A stretch of 64,000 nt of DNA from Carbonatibacter sp965199245 (GCA_965199245.1 CBDAQP010000003.1:868001-932000); one strand, 5' to 3'. Positions 45,362 to 55,630 are shown, counted from the stretch's first letter. The notes: generated by a model from the letters alone, not told the origin. Translations and numbers: made by a program.

Positions 45362-46576
45362 TTAGACTGCTTTTACGTTTACGACTCCCAAGCGTTCCGC
45401 AATCATCTCACCAATAGGCAGAGCAGAGGTTGCCGCCGGAGAAGGAGCGTTGAGAACAAAGACTATACGCGAGGTTTGGACAATCTCAAAATCATGCACC
45501 AATGCCCCATCGCGGGCGACGGCCTGTGCGCGAATGCCTGCCACCATTGGGTATAAATCATCGCGGGTGAGGGCCGGGCAATATTTTTGACAGGCCCGTA
45601 GATAGCGGGTTTTGCTGATTGAATTGTGCAGTTCGTCCACAGCAGGGCGCAGATTTTTACCCACCATGCGCCAAAAGCCCGGAAAGCTCAGAGTATCCAC
45701 CACATCGGGCAACGACACCGCAGATTTTGCGTATCCTTCACGCGCCCGCCCCAGCACAGCATTCGGCCCCACCGTCACCGTTCCATCAATCATCCGCGTA
45801 AGGTGAATACCCAAAAAAGGAAGATCAGGATCAGGAATGGGATAAATCAAATGCCGGAACCGTCCGTTCCACTTTGGGGACAGACGGTAATACTCCCCAC
45901 GAAAAGGAACAATCTGCACCGGAACATCCACACCCGCCAAACGGGCCAGACGATCCGCCTGCACCCCGCCACAGACAACAAGGCGGCGCACCCGCAGACT
46001 GTCCCGCCGCTTTACCCCCAGTTGGAGATCAACAAACTGGCCGGTTTCACAAATCCCGGAGACCAGGGTGTTCAGCCGTAGCTGACCCCCGGCCTGTTCA
46101 ATCACAGCCCCCAGTGCACGACAGAACACACCATAGTCAATAATTCCTGTCTCACGTACAAAGAGCGCGGCAAGCCCGCACACCCACGGTTCGCGGGTGC
46201 GCAAAGCATCACGGTCAAGATGGTCAACAGACAACCCGTTTTCAGCCGCCCGTACGGCGAGGGCCTCCATCCGTTGCCGTTCTACCGGGGTCGTCGCAAC
46301 AAGGAGCTTCCCACAGGTTTCAAAAGGTACCCCATGCACACGGGCAAAGGCCTTTGTCATCTGCGCCCCCTTGCGACAGAGCGTCGCCTTGAGGGAACCC
46401 GGCGCATAATAGACGCCCGCATGAATCACACCGCTATTGTGACCCGTTTGGTGGCAGGCCAGCGTGGATTCTTTTTCAACCACGACGACAGAGGCCCCGG
46501 GTTGCGCACAAAGGATGGCATAGGCACTGGCCAGACCAACAATTCCGCCACCAACGACACCATAGTCAAAAATCAC
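45362..46576 (-). CDS. lhgO: L-2-hydroxyglutarate oxidase/dehydrogenase-like flavoprotein
   Basis: The 404-residue FAD enzyme of the DAO family starts with VVGGGIVGLASAYA. It has the LhgO-type histidine segment CHQTGHNSGVIHAGVYYAPGSLKA and the C-terminal MVAGIRAQAV. It would oxidise L-2-hydroxyglutarate to 2-oxoglutarate and pass electrons to quinone. The GTG at 46576 is chosen because AAGGGG precedes it and it starts just after the lpd stop, though the frame is open to 46678. It is last in the TCA operon, which makes sense for recovering a by-product of 2-oxoglutarate metabolism. Confidence 0.85.
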   Translation of the reverse strand: MIFDYGVVGGGIVGLASAYAILCAQPGASVVVVEKESTLACHQTGHNSGVIHAGVYYAPGSLKATLCRKGAQMTKAFARVHGVPFETCGKLLVATTPVERQRMEALAVRAAENGLSVDHLDRDALRTREPWVCGLAALFVRETGIIDYGVFCRALGAVIEQAGGQLRLNTLVSGICETGQFVDLQLGVKRRDSLRVRRLVVCGGVQADRLARLAGVDVPVQIVPFRGEYYRLSPKWNGRFRHLIYPIPDPDLPFLGIHLTRMIDGTVTVGPNAVLGRAREGYAKSAVSLPDVVDTLSFPGFWRMVGKNLRPAVDELHNSISKTRYLRACQKYCPALTRDDLYPMVAGIRAQAVARDGALVHDFEIVQTSRIVFVLNAPSPAATSALPIGEMIAERLGVVNVKAV

Positions 46577-46599
46577 CGAAACGCGCCCCTTATAGGGTC

Positions 46600-48003
46600 C
46601 TAGCTGTGAATCGCGCGGCCTTCGACGGCAAGAGCAGCTTCTTTCACGGCCTCGCCCAATCCGGGGTGGGAATGACAACTGCGGGCGATGTCTTCGGCAG
46701 ACGCCCCGAATTCCATCGCAAGTACGGCCTCGGACAACAATTCACCGGCAAAGGGGGCGACAATATGAACACCCAACACGCGGTCTGTTTTTGCATCGGC
46801 GATGACTTTAACAGAGCCATCACTTTCGCCCATGGCCCGGGCACGCGAGTTGGCGGAAATGGGAAACTTGCCAACCTTGATCTCAACGCCTTGTTTCTTG
46901 AGCGTTTCTTCGGATTGCCCGACGGTCGCAATTTCAGGGTGGGTATAGACAACACCGGGAACCAGATCATAATTGACATGGCCTTTCAATCCGGCAAGGC
47001 TTTCGACACAGGCTACGCCGTCTTCTTCGGCCTTGTGGGCCAACATAGGGCCGGGGATACAATCCCCAATGGCATAGACACCGGGGACAGAGGTCTGAAA
47101 ATGATCATCCACCTGAATCACGCCGCGCTCCATCGCAACGCCCAAACCTTCGAGGCCAAGGCCCCGCACAACCGCCCGCCGTCCAATAGCAACCAGAACC
47201 ACATCGGCCGCCAGCGTTTCCGCTTTACCTGTTTTCACGGCCTCAATCTCCAACGTCACGCCAGCTTCTGCACAGGTGGCCCCCGTGACTTTTTGGCCCA
47301 GCTTGAACTTCAGGCCCTGTTTGGTCAGCGCACGCTGGCCCAGCCTGGCCGTTTCTGCATCCATCCCCGGCAAAACGCGCCCGAGATATTCAACAACAGT
47401 GACCTTTGCACCCAGACGCGCCCAAACCGAACCCAGTTCAAGGCCAATCACGCCTGCACCAATTACCACCATTTTTTCCGGCACCCTGTTCAGTGACAAG
47501 GCCCCGGTCGAGGTCACAATCTGTTGTTCATCAATCTCGACCCCCGGCAAAGGAGTCGGCTCGGAACCCGTGGCGATGATGATCGATTTCGCCGCGAGCT
47601 TTTGCGTCGCCCCGTCGGCATCCGTGACCAGAACCTCACCTGCCGCCGGAATAGCCCCCCAGCCCCGAATATAGTCCACCTTGTTCTTGCCAAAGAGAAA
47701 TTCAATTCCCTTGGTCAGGTCGGAAACGACCTTGTCCTTACGCCCCATCATCGTCGGCAAATCCAGCGCGACCGTCGCCGTGATCCCGTGCGCGGCAAAA
47801 TGTCGGGTCGCATCTGCGTATTTTTCAGACGATTGCAACAAGGCCTTGGAGGGAATACAGCCAACATTCAAACAGGTCCCGCCCAGGGCCCCGCGCCCTT
47901 CGACACAGGCAACCGTCATCCCCAGTTGAGCCGCACGAATGGCGGCAACATAGCCCCCGGGCCCACCGCCGATGACAACCACATCATACTGTTCGCTCAT
48001 CAT
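46600..48003 (-). CDS. lpd: dihydrolipoamide dehydrogenase (E3)
   Basis: The 467-residue flavoprotein has VVIGGGPGGYVAAIRAAQLG, the redox-active GGTCLNVGCIPSKALL, a NAD motif GAGVIGLELGSVW and the C-terminal HSHPGLGEAVKEA with the catalytic His-Glu pair. As E3 it re-oxidises dihydrolipoyl groups of 2-oxoglutarate dehydrogenase; it may also serve pyruvate dehydrogenase. GAAGG lies upstream of the ATG pair at 48003/48000. It follows sucB by 15 bases. Confidence 0.95.
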   Translation of the reverse strand: MMSEQYDVVVIGGGPGGYVAAIRAAQLGMTVACVEGRGALGGTCLNVGCIPSKALLQSSEKYADATRHFAAHGITATVALDLPTMMGRKDKVVSDLTKGIEFLFGKNKVDYIRGWGAIPAAGEVLVTDADGATQKLAAKSIIIATGSEPTPLPGVEIDEQQIVTSTGALSLNRVPEKMVVIGAGVIGLELGSVWARLGAKVTVVEYLGRVLPGMDAETARLGQRALTKQGLKFKLGQKVTGATCAEAGVTLEIEAVKTGKAETLAADVVLVAIGRRAVVRGLGLEGLGVAMERGVIQVDDHFQTSVPGVYAIGDCIPGPMLAHKAEEDGVACVESLAGLKGHVNYDLVPGVVYTHPEIATVGQSEETLKKQGVEIKVGKFPISANSRARAMGESDGSVKVIADAKTDRVLGVHIVAPFAGELLSEAVLAMEFGASAEDIARSCHSHPGLGEAVKEAALAVEGRAIHS

Positions 48004-48018
48004 AATCAACCTTCAATT

Positions 48019-49620
48019 TTACATGTCCAGTAACAGGCGTTGCGGGTCTTCGATCATTTCTTTCACACGGACAAGGAAGGTCACGGCCTCACGCCCGTCA
48101 ACCAGCCTGTGGTCATAGCTGAGGGCCACATACATCATCGGGCGGATCACCACCTGCCCGTGGACCGCAACGGGGCGATCCTCGATTTTGTGGAGACCCA
48201 GAATGCCGGACTGTGGCCGATTGAGAATCGGCGTAGACAACAAGGAACCAAACACGCCACCATTGGTGATGGTAAAACTCCCCCCCGCCATATCGTGCAT
48301 TCCCAGCTTGCCCGTGCGCCCACGCCCCGCCAGTTCGCCCAGGGCCGTTTCAATTCCGGCAAAGGATTTGCTGTCACAATCGCGGATGACAGGAACCATC
48401 AAGCCCGTCGGCGTGGACACCGCCAAACCGATATCAAAAAACCGGTGATAGACGATTTCGTCGCCTTCGATGCGAGCATTGATCGCCGGAATGTCCTTGA
48501 GTGCCTGAACAACAGCCTTGACAAAAAAACCATTAAAGCCCAGCCGGACACCGTGCTTTTTTTCAAAGGAGTCACGGTAGGATTTCCGCAAATCCATCAC
48601 AGCTGACATATCAATTTCATTAAATGTCGTCAGCATGGCCGCCGTGTTCTGAGCCTCTTTCAAACGGCGGGCGATGGTCTGGCGCATCTTGGGCATCCGT
48701 TCGCGCCGTTCACGTGGTGACTCGTCAGGTGTTTCCCGGGCGGCGGGCGTCTGGGCAACCACAGGCGCAGAAAAACCGGCAGACGGCAGACGACGCGGCG
48801 CAGGCGGGTTGTCCAAAAAGGCCAAAACATCCGCCTTGGTCAAGGCCCCATGCTTGCCCGTCCCCGTTATCAGGTTGGGGTTAAGGCCATGCTCGCGCAC
48901 CAAACGCGCCACCGCCGGAGACAACGTCAAAGCGGCGGGTTGTTGTCCCTCTTGCAAGTGTGCAATAAGGTCGGCTTGCGACAAAGGCCCCTTTTGCGCC
49001 GGCACCTTTTCCGTCGATGCCTTTTCCCCTGCGGGCGAGGGGGTTGCAATCGCCGGGGCAACATTTCCTTCGACAATGCGGGCCAGGAGTCCCCCAACCG
49101 CAACCTCGGTATCGGCAAGCGCAAGAATTTCTGTCAAAACCCCGGCAACCGGTGCCTTGACCTCCAGTGTGACCTTATCGGTTTCCAGGTCACAAAGCGT
49201 TTCATCCTGGATCACCGTCGCCCCTGTCGCCTTGTGCCAGGTGGCAACGGTGGCGGTCGTGACGGACTCACCCAACACCGGAACCGGAACCTCGATCACC
49301 GCGCCGCCTGTGACTGCCCCATCCTGTGCAGGAGCAGTTTCTTCAGAGACAGTATCCCGGGAGGGGGCAACTGTCGCTTGCGCGGCCCCTTCTGCGATAA
49401 CACCCAGCACGGCCCCAACGGCAACGTCGCTGTCCTCCGAAACGGTGGTGGTCTCCAAAACTCCGGCGACAGGGGCGTTGACCTCCAGTGTGACCTTATC
49501 GGTTTCCAGCTCCAGAACCGGCTCATCCCTTGCCACGGCCTCCCCCGGTTGCTTCAGCCATTTGGACAGGGTGGCCTCTGTGACAGATTCACCAAGGGTC
49601 GGAACGAGAATATCAGCCAT
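48019..49620 (-). CDS. sucB: 2-oxoglutarate dehydrogenase E2 (dihydrolipoyl succinyltransferase) with two lipoyl domains
   Basis: The 533-residue protein has two lipoyl domains, residues ~1-76 and ~110-187, each with ETDKVTLEV around the lipoylated lysine. A peripheral-subunit-binding domain follows near 230-268 (LSPAVARLVREHGLNPNLITGTGKHG). The catalytic acyltransferase domain ends with ALSYDHRLVDGREA, holding the active-site histidine. E2o proteins usually have one lipoyl domain and about 400 residues, so this one is unusually long. It lies between sucA and lpd. Confidence 0.95.
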   Translation of the reverse strand: MADILVPTLGESVTEATLSKWLKQPGEAVARDEPVLELETDKVTLEVNAPVAGVLETTTVSEDSDVAVGAVLGVIAEGAAQATVAPSRDTVSEETAPAQDGAVTGGAVIEVPVPVLGESVTTATVATWHKATGATVIQDETLCDLETDKVTLEVKAPVAGVLTEILALADTEVAVGGLLARIVEGNVAPAIATPSPAGEKASTEKVPAQKGPLSQADLIAHLQEGQQPAALTLSPAVARLVREHGLNPNLITGTGKHGALTKADVLAFLDNPPAPRRLPSAGFSAPVVAQTPAARETPDESPRERRERMPKMRQTIARRLKEAQNTAAMLTTFNEIDMSAVMDLRKSYRDSFEKKHGVRLGFNGFFVKAVVQALKDIPAINARIEGDEIVYHRFFDIGLAVSTPTGLMVPVIRDCDSKSFAGIETALGELAGRGRTGKLGMHDMAGGSFTITNGGVFGSLLSTPILNRPQSGILGLHKIEDRPVAVHGQVVIRPMMYVALSYDHRLVDGREAVTFLVRVKEMIEDPQRLLLDM

Positions 49621-49647
49621 TTTTATATCCTACTCGTGAACTCTACA

Positions 49648-52554
49648 TTAGACCTTGTGCGCTGGACGCAGGCGTTCAACCTTAATTGCACTGGCTTCGC
49701 GGGCCTCGATTTCTTCGGCCTTGCGTGTTTGAATACGGCTCACGGCCTTTTTCCCGAGGCTCAACGCATCATCCAGTAGCCCGGCCTGTTCGATCACATG
49801 GCCCTTACCCGACCCGGTCGCGGGAGACGCCGCTGTCTTACGCCCCGCATAGCGCGGACGCGGGCGGTCAAAGCCCAATTCTTCGGCGACTTCTTCGATA
49901 AAGGTCGAAACGAAAGACCAGGCCCCCATATTGCGCGGTTCTTCCTGACACCAGACCAGATCACAGTGTGTATAGTCTTTCAGGATTTCTGACAGGGCCT
50001 CGGCAGGGAAGGGATAGAGCTGTTCCAAACGAACAAACTGCACCTGGCGCAGGTCGCGTTTTTCGCGTTCCTCGACCAGATCGTAATAAACCTTGCCCGT
50101 ACAAAGCACCAGCTGACGCACCACAGAGGGGTCCTGGCGTTTGACCTGACACGGCATCACGCGGTGAAAAGAGGTTCCGGGCAAGAGATCATCGATTGCA
50201 GACACGCATCGTTTGTGACGCAACAAGGACTTGGGGGTCATCACCACCAGGGGCTTGCGGAAGCCGCGATGAATCTGGCGACGGAGCGCGTGGAAATAGT
50301 TCGCCGGGGTCGTGCAGTTGACCACCTGGATATTATCCTCTGCACAGAGCTGCAGGAAACGCTCAACCCGACCGGAGGAATGCTCCGGCCCCTGTCCTTC
50401 GTAGCCATGCGGCAAGAGCATCACCAACCCCGACATCCGCAACCATTTTGATTCACCAGAGGCAATAAACTGGTCAATAATAATCTGCGCCCCGTTGACG
50501 AAATCGCCAAACTGCGCCTCCCAGAGTACCAACGCGTCAGGCTCTGCCAGCGAATAACCATATTCAAAGCCCAAAACCGCCAGCTCACTCAACGGGCTGT
50601 CAATAATTTCCGCCCGCGCCTGATCCGCGCTGATATGATTGAGCGGTTTATAGGATTCCTGGGTATTCTGATCAATCCACATCGCATGACGCTGGGAAAA
50701 GGTTCCCCGGTTCGAATCCTGACCCGAAAGACGCACAGGGTGTCCTTCGAGCAAAAGCGTTCCAAAGGCCAACGCCTCCGCTGTTGCCCAATCCAGACCG
50801 CGCCCGGAACCCAGGGCCTCTTTCTTTGCTTCAAGCTGTCGCGCAATCTTGCGGTGAAGGGCCAAATCATCAGGCACAGAGGTCAGGGCAACGCCCACCT
50901 GTTCGATCACAGACCGTTCAACACCGGTGTTGCCACGTCTGGCATCATAACCGCGCACCGCCCCCAAATGCGACCACGCCCCCTCCAGCCAATCGGCCTT
51001 GTTGGGAATAAAGCGTTCGCTGGCTTCGAATTCTTCCTCAAGCTGTGTCCAAACAGCTGTACGGCGGGCGACCACCTCGTCCTCGGTCACGAGTCCTTCA
51101 TGAACAAGGCGTTTGGCATAGAGAACACAAACAGAAGGCTGTTTTGCAATCTGCTGATACATCAAGGGTTGGGTAAAGGTTGGCTCGTCACCTTCGTTAT
51201 GGCCGAAACGGCGATAACAGAACATGTCAATCACGACATCCTTGTGAAAGGTCTGGCGAAATTCTGTTGCCAGACGCGCAACATGGACGACAGCCTCGGG
51301 ATCATCGCCGTTGACGTGAAAAATCGGGGCCTGGACAATGCGGGCGACATCGGTACAATAGGGGCCGGAGCGGCTGTTGACCGGGTCTGTGGTAAAGCCG
51401 ATCTGGTTATTAACCACAAAGTGCATCGTTCCGCCAACCCGATAACCCTGCAATTCGGACAGATCAAGCGTTTCCGGCACAAGGCCCTGCCCCGCAAAGG
51501 CCGCGTCCCCGTGCATCAGCAACGGCATGGTCTGGGTAAAATCGCGGTCATTGCGCTGGCCCTGCTTGGCCCGCACCTTGCCCACCACAACCGGATTGAC
51601 GGCCTCAAGATGCGACGGATTAGCCGTCAATGACAGGTGAACCGTTCGCCCGTCAAAAATCCGGTCAGACGAGGTGCCAAGGTGATATTTCACATCGCCG
51701 GAACCCTGAACGCCTTCGGGGTTGGACGCTCCGCCGCGAAATTCGTTAAAAATCGCACGAAACGACTTGCCCATAAAATTCGCCAGCACATTCAGCCGCC
51801 CCCGATGAGGCATCCCGACAACGACTTCTTCCAGTCCAAGGGCCGAGCCTTTCTTGAGGATCTGTTCCAGTGCAGGGATCATCGACTCCCCACCGTCCAG
51901 CCCAAAACGTTTTGTGCCTGTGTATTTGGTATTGAGGAAATTCTCAAAAACCTCTGCCGCAATCAAGCGGTCGAGAATAGCAGTCTTTCCCTCCCGCGTG
52001 AAAGCGGTTACATTACGCAGGGACTCAACGCGATCCTGAATCCAGTTCCGTTGTTCCGTGCTTTGAATATGCATAAACTCAACGCCGACCCGCTGGCAGT
52101 AGGTCTGACGCAGGATATCAACAATCTGGCGCACCGTCGCCGACTCAAGCCCCAGCGCATGATCGATAAAAACAGGGCGATCCATGTCCGCATCAGAAAA
52201 ACCGTAATAGCACGGATCCAGTTCGGGACAGGGCACGATTTCCTTGAGGTCAAGCGGATCAAGCCGGGCCTCCAAATGCCCGCGCACACGGTAGGCACGG
52301 ATGAGCATTCGCGCCCGGATAGAATGCAGGGCCGCCAGGCGCGAGTCCCCCCCCCCCACAGGCGAGGGGGTGGGCGCAAAGCCGCCAATGTCTTCGATCA
52401 ACGTCCGGGCTTCTGCATCAAGGCGGGCAAAAAAGTCCTGCCACTGCGTTCCAACCGATTGCGGGTTTTGTAACCAGGCATGATAACGCCCGGCCAACTC
52501 ACCCGCCCGGGGGCCGAAATAGGGAACACCTTCGCCCAGATTATTGTTTGACAT
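49648..52554 (-). CDS. sucA: 2-oxoglutarate dehydrogenase E1
   Basis: The 968-residue thiamine-diphosphate enzyme decarboxylates 2-oxoglutarate. It begins at the ATG at 52554 (MSNNNLGEGVPYFGPRAGEL) with an E1o N-terminal segment. TPP and substrate residues lie in VVGMPHRGRLNVL, HLGTSSDR, SLTANPSHLEAVNPVVVGK and CYRRFGHNEGDEP. The pyrimidine domain has LLPHGYEGQGPEHSS. It follows sucD by 11 bases. Confidence 0.96.
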   Translation of the reverse strand: MSNNNLGEGVPYFGPRAGELAGRYHAWLQNPQSVGTQWQDFFARLDAEARTLIEDIGGFAPTPSPVGGGDSRLAALHSIRARMLIRAYRVRGHLEARLDPLDLKEIVPCPELDPCYYGFSDADMDRPVFIDHALGLESATVRQIVDILRQTYCQRVGVEFMHIQSTEQRNWIQDRVESLRNVTAFTREGKTAILDRLIAAEVFENFLNTKYTGTKRFGLDGGESMIPALEQILKKGSALGLEEVVVGMPHRGRLNVLANFMGKSFRAIFNEFRGGASNPEGVQGSGDVKYHLGTSSDRIFDGRTVHLSLTANPSHLEAVNPVVVGKVRAKQGQRNDRDFTQTMPLLMHGDAAFAGQGLVPETLDLSELQGYRVGGTMHFVVNNQIGFTTDPVNSRSGPYCTDVARIVQAPIFHVNGDDPEAVVHVARLATEFRQTFHKDVVIDMFCYRRFGHNEGDEPTFTQPLMYQQIAKQPSVCVLYAKRLVHEGLVTEDEVVARRTAVWTQLEEEFEASERFIPNKADWLEGAWSHLGAVRGYDARRGNTGVERSVIEQVGVALTSVPDDLALHRKIARQLEAKKEALGSGRGLDWATAEALAFGTLLLEGHPVRLSGQDSNRGTFSQRHAMWIDQNTQESYKPLNHISADQARAEIIDSPLSELAVLGFEYGYSLAEPDALVLWEAQFGDFVNGAQIIIDQFIASGESKWLRMSGLVMLLPHGYEGQGPEHSSGRVERFLQLCAEDNIQVVNCTTPANYFHALRRQIHRGFRKPLVVMTPKSLLRHKRCVSAIDDLLPGTSFHRVMPCQVKRQDPSVVRQLVLCTGKVYYDLVEEREKRDLRQVQFVRLEQLYPFPAEALSEILKDYTHCDLVWCQEEPRNMGAWSFVSTFIEEVAEELGFDRPRPRYAGRKTAASPATGSGKGHVIEQAGLLDDALSLGKKAVSRIQTRKAEEIEAREASAIKVERLRPAHKV

Positions 52555-52565
52555 TTTTTCGCGTC

Positions 52566-53441
52566 CTACCCCTTCATCGCGCCCATCATCGTCTGCCCGA
52601 GAAGTGCCGGACTGTCCGCAACCGCAAAGCCCGCAGATTTCATCACCGCAATCTTGGCCTCTGCCGTCCCCTTCCCACCGGAAATAATCGCCCCCGCATG
52701 GCCCATGCGACGGCCCGGCGGGGCAGTGACACCCGCAATAAAACCACAAATCGGCTTTTGACGGGGGGCGGAGCGATAAAATTCGGCCGCTTCTTCCTCT
52801 GCCGTTCCGCCGATTTCGCCGATCATGATGATGCCTTCGGTTTCAGGATCATCCAAAAACAGTTCCAGACAATCAATAAAATCGGTGCCATTGACCGGAT
52901 CACCACCGATTCCAATACAGGTTGACTGGCCCAGACCCACCGCAGTCGTCTGTGCAACGGCTTCGTAGGTCAGGGTTCCCGAACGCGATACAATGCCAAC
53001 CCTGCCCCGTTTATGAATGTGACCGGGCATGATGCCAATCTTGCATTCATCGGGGGTGATAATGCCCGGACAGTTCGGCCCGATCAAACGCGCCCCCGAT
53101 CCACCCAGCGCACGTTTGACCCGCACCATATCCAGAACCGGAATACCTTCGGTGATGCAAACAATCAGTTCAATTCCCGCATCGATGGCCTCGAGGATGG
53201 CATCTGCGGCAAAGGGTGGCGGCACATAGATCACGGAGGCATTCGCCCCTGTGGCCTGACAGGCCTGATCCACAGTATCAAAAACAGGCAAATCCAAATG
53301 CCGGCTGCCCCCCTTGCCGGGTGTGACCCCCCCGACCATCTGCGTTCCATAGGCAATGGCCTGTTCGGAATGAAAGGTTCCCTGTGCTCCGGTAAAGCCC
53401 TGACAGATGACACGGGTATTTTTATCAACCAGTACAGCCAT
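52566..53441 (-). CDS. sucD: succinyl-CoA synthetase alpha subunit
   Basis: The 291-residue protein has the CoA-binding N-terminal domain (CQGFTGAQGTFHSEQAI), SRSGTLTYEAV and the phospho-histidine loop GHAGAIISGGKGTA near residue 245. With SucC it makes ATP or GTP from succinyl-CoA. It is 1 base after the sucC stop. Confidence 0.97.
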   Translation of the reverse strand: MAVLVDKNTRVICQGFTGAQGTFHSEQAIAYGTQMVGGVTPGKGGSRHLDLPVFDTVDQACQATGANASVIYVPPPFAADAILEAIDAGIELIVCITEGIPVLDMVRVKRALGGSGARLIGPNCPGIITPDECKIGIMPGHIHKRGRVGIVSRSGTLTYEAVAQTTAVGLGQSTCIGIGGDPVNGTDFIDCLELFLDDPETEGIIMIGEIGGTAEEEAAEFYRSAPRQKPICGFIAGVTAPPGRRMGHAGAIISGGKGTAEAKIAVMKSAGFAVADSPALLGQTMMGAMKG

Positions 53442-53442
53442 C

Positions 53443-54639
53443 CTACGCGGCCTCCTTCACAGCAGTGACAATTTTTTCCGCAGCCTCGGCCAGGTTATCT
53501 GCGGCAATAATCGGCAGACCTGACTCCGCCATCAGTTTTTTGCCCAAATTGACGTTCGTGCCTTCCAGGCGCACGACCAAAGGCACTGACAACGCAACGT
53601 CCCGCGCGGCGGCGATCACGCCTTCGGCGATCACATCACAGCGCATAATCCCGCCAAAAATATTGACCAGAATGCCCTTTACATTGTCATCAGACAGAAT
53701 GATCTTAAAGGCCGCTGTGACACGTTCGCGCGTCGCCCCCCCCCCGACATCAAGGAAATTCGCAGGCTCTGCACCATGGAGTTTGATAATATCCATCGTC
53801 GCCATCGCCAGACCCGCGCCATTGACCATACAGCCAATCGATCCATCAAGGGCAACATAGTTCAATTCGTGGGCCGCCGCTTCGCGTTCCTTGGCGTCTT
53901 CCTCGTCCGGGTCGCGCAGAGCCTCAACGTCCTTGTGACGATAGAGCGCGTTACTGTCAAAATTCATCTTGGCATCAAGGGCCAGAATATCCCCCGCCCC
54001 TGTCACGACCAGCGGATTGACCTCGACAACAGAAGCATCCAGTTCAACAAAGGCGCGATACATCGCTGCCATAAACCTGACCGCAGAGCCAACCTGCCGC
54101 CCGCCGAGACCAAGGCCAAAGGCCAGCTGACGCCCCTGCCAGGCCTGAAAACCGGTCACCGGGTCAACAACGACCTTGAGGATTTTTTCCGGCGACTTTT
54201 CGGCGACGTCCTCAATTTCCATGCCGCCTTCGGTTGACGCCATCAGAGTCACACGGCCTGTCGCCCGGTCAATCAGGATACCGAGATAAAGTTCCCGCGC
54301 AATGTCACATCCTTCCTCGATATAAAGCCGCTGAACCTTGCGCCCTGCCGGGCCGGTTTGCCTGGTGATCAGGGTCTGGCCCAACATGGCCCGGGCGTTG
54401 TCTGCGACCTCGTCCAATGAATGCGACAGGCGTACACCCCCCGCGCCCTCCGGATCATTCTGGAAGCGTCCGGCTCCACGTCCTCCGGCGTGAATTTGCG
54501 ACTTCACAACCCAAATCGTCCCGCCGAGCTTCTCCGCCGCCGCGCGGGCGTCCTCCGGACTAAAGGCGACAAAACCGCGTGGCACAGCAACACCATAGCG
54601 ACCAAGCAAATCCTTGGCCTGATATTCATGAATATTCAC
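53443..54639 (-). CDS. sucC: succinyl-CoA synthetase beta subunit
   Basis: The 398-residue ATP-grasp protein starts MNIHEYQAKDLLGRYGV. It has WVVKSQIHAGGRGAGRF, EVNPLVVTGAGDILALDAKMNFD and FLDVGGGATRERV. Length and motifs are normal. It is the second gene of the mdh-suc operon. Confidence 0.97.
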   Translation of the reverse strand: MNIHEYQAKDLLGRYGVAVPRGFVAFSPEDARAAAEKLGGTIWVVKSQIHAGGRGAGRFQNDPEGAGGVRLSHSLDEVADNARAMLGQTLITRQTGPAGRKVQRLYIEEGCDIARELYLGILIDRATGRVTLMASTEGGMEIEDVAEKSPEKILKVVVDPVTGFQAWQGRQLAFGLGLGGRQVGSAVRFMAAMYRAFVELDASVVEVNPLVVTGAGDILALDAKMNFDSNALYRHKDVEALRDPDEEDAKEREAAAHELNYVALDGSIGCMVNGAGLAMATMDIIKLHGAEPANFLDVGGGATRERVTAAFKIILSDDNVKGILVNIFGGIMRCDVIAEGVIAAARDVALSVPLVVRLEGTNVNLGKKLMAESGLPIIAADNLAEAAEKIVTAVKEAA

Positions 54640-54676
54640 AGGATCATTTCCCCTCTTTCCCCAACAAAAACCGGGC

Positions 54677-55630
54677 TTACGCCATCATCTCGCGACAGGA
54701 CGCCACAAGGCCCTCGACCGCGCGCACCGAATGGGTCAGCAAGTCCTGTTCCGCCCGTTCCAAATCCAGCTCGACAACGCGCTCGACCCCCCCCGCACCC
54801 AATACAACGGGAACACCGACATAGAGGTCACGCACACCGTATTGTCCGCCCAAAAAGGCCGCACAGGGCAAAACGCGCTTTTTGTCCTTGAGATAGCTTT
54901 CTGCCATCACAATAGCAGAGGCCGCCGGCGCGTAAAAAGCGGAACCTGTTTTCAACAAGCCAACAATTTCCGCCCCCCCACTGCGCGTCCGTGCCACAAT
55001 AGCATCCAGTTTATCCTGTGTAATCCAACCCATCCTGACCAGCTCTGGCAAGGAAATTCCGGCAACTGTCGCATGGCGCACCATCGGCACCATGGTATCC
55101 CCGTGTCCACCCAAAACAAAGGCAGAGACATCTTCGACAGAAACCGCCATTTCTTCGGCGAGAAAGTGGCGAAACCGCGCCGAGTCCAGAACACCCGCCA
55201 TGCCCACGACCTTGTGCGCGGGCAGGCCGGAGGCCTGTTGCAAAACCCAAACCATCGCATCAAGCGGATTTGTAATGCAAATAACAAAGGCATCCGGGCA
55301 GTGTTCGCGAAGGCCTGCCCCCACGGATTGCATGACCTTGATATTGATCCCCAACAGATCATCACGGCTCATCCCCGGTTTGCGCGCCACACCTGCGGTG
55401 ACAATGACGACATCCGCCCCCTGAATATCGGCATAATCATTCGCCCCCTTCAAACAGGAATCAAAGCCTTCGACCGGGGCCAACTGCGCCAGGTCAAGGG
55501 CCTTGCCCTGGGGGATGCCCTCTGTAATGTCAAAGAGAACAATGTCACCCAGATCCTTCATCCCCGCCAAAAGGGCAAGCGTTCCCCCGATATTCCCCGC
55601 CCCGACCAAGGCGATTTTTTTACGTGCCAT
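54677..55630 (-). CDS. mdh: malate dehydrogenase
   Basis: The 317-residue NAD enzyme of the LDH-like MDH type has IALVGAGNIGGTLA, the substrate loop with VTAGVARKPGMSRDDL, and catalytic His in GGHGDTMVPM. AGGAG stands 5 bases before the ATG. It opens the minus-strand operon mdh-sucC-sucD-sucA-sucB-lpd-lhgO, whose promoter must lie in 55631-55753. Confidence 0.97.
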   Translation of the reverse strand: MARKKIALVGAGNIGGTLALLAGMKDLGDIVLFDITEGIPQGKALDLAQLAPVEGFDSCLKGANDYADIQGADVVIVTAGVARKPGMSRDDLLGINIKVMQSVGAGLREHCPDAFVICITNPLDAMVWVLQQASGLPAHKVVGMAGVLDSARFRHFLAEEMAVSVEDVSAFVLGGHGDTMVPMVRHATVAGISLPELVRMGWITQDKLDAIVARTRSGGAEIVGLLKTGSAFYAPAASAIVMAESYLKDKKRVLPCAAFLGGQYGVRDLYVGVPVVLGAGGVERVVELDLERAEQDLLTHSVRAVEGLVASCREMMA

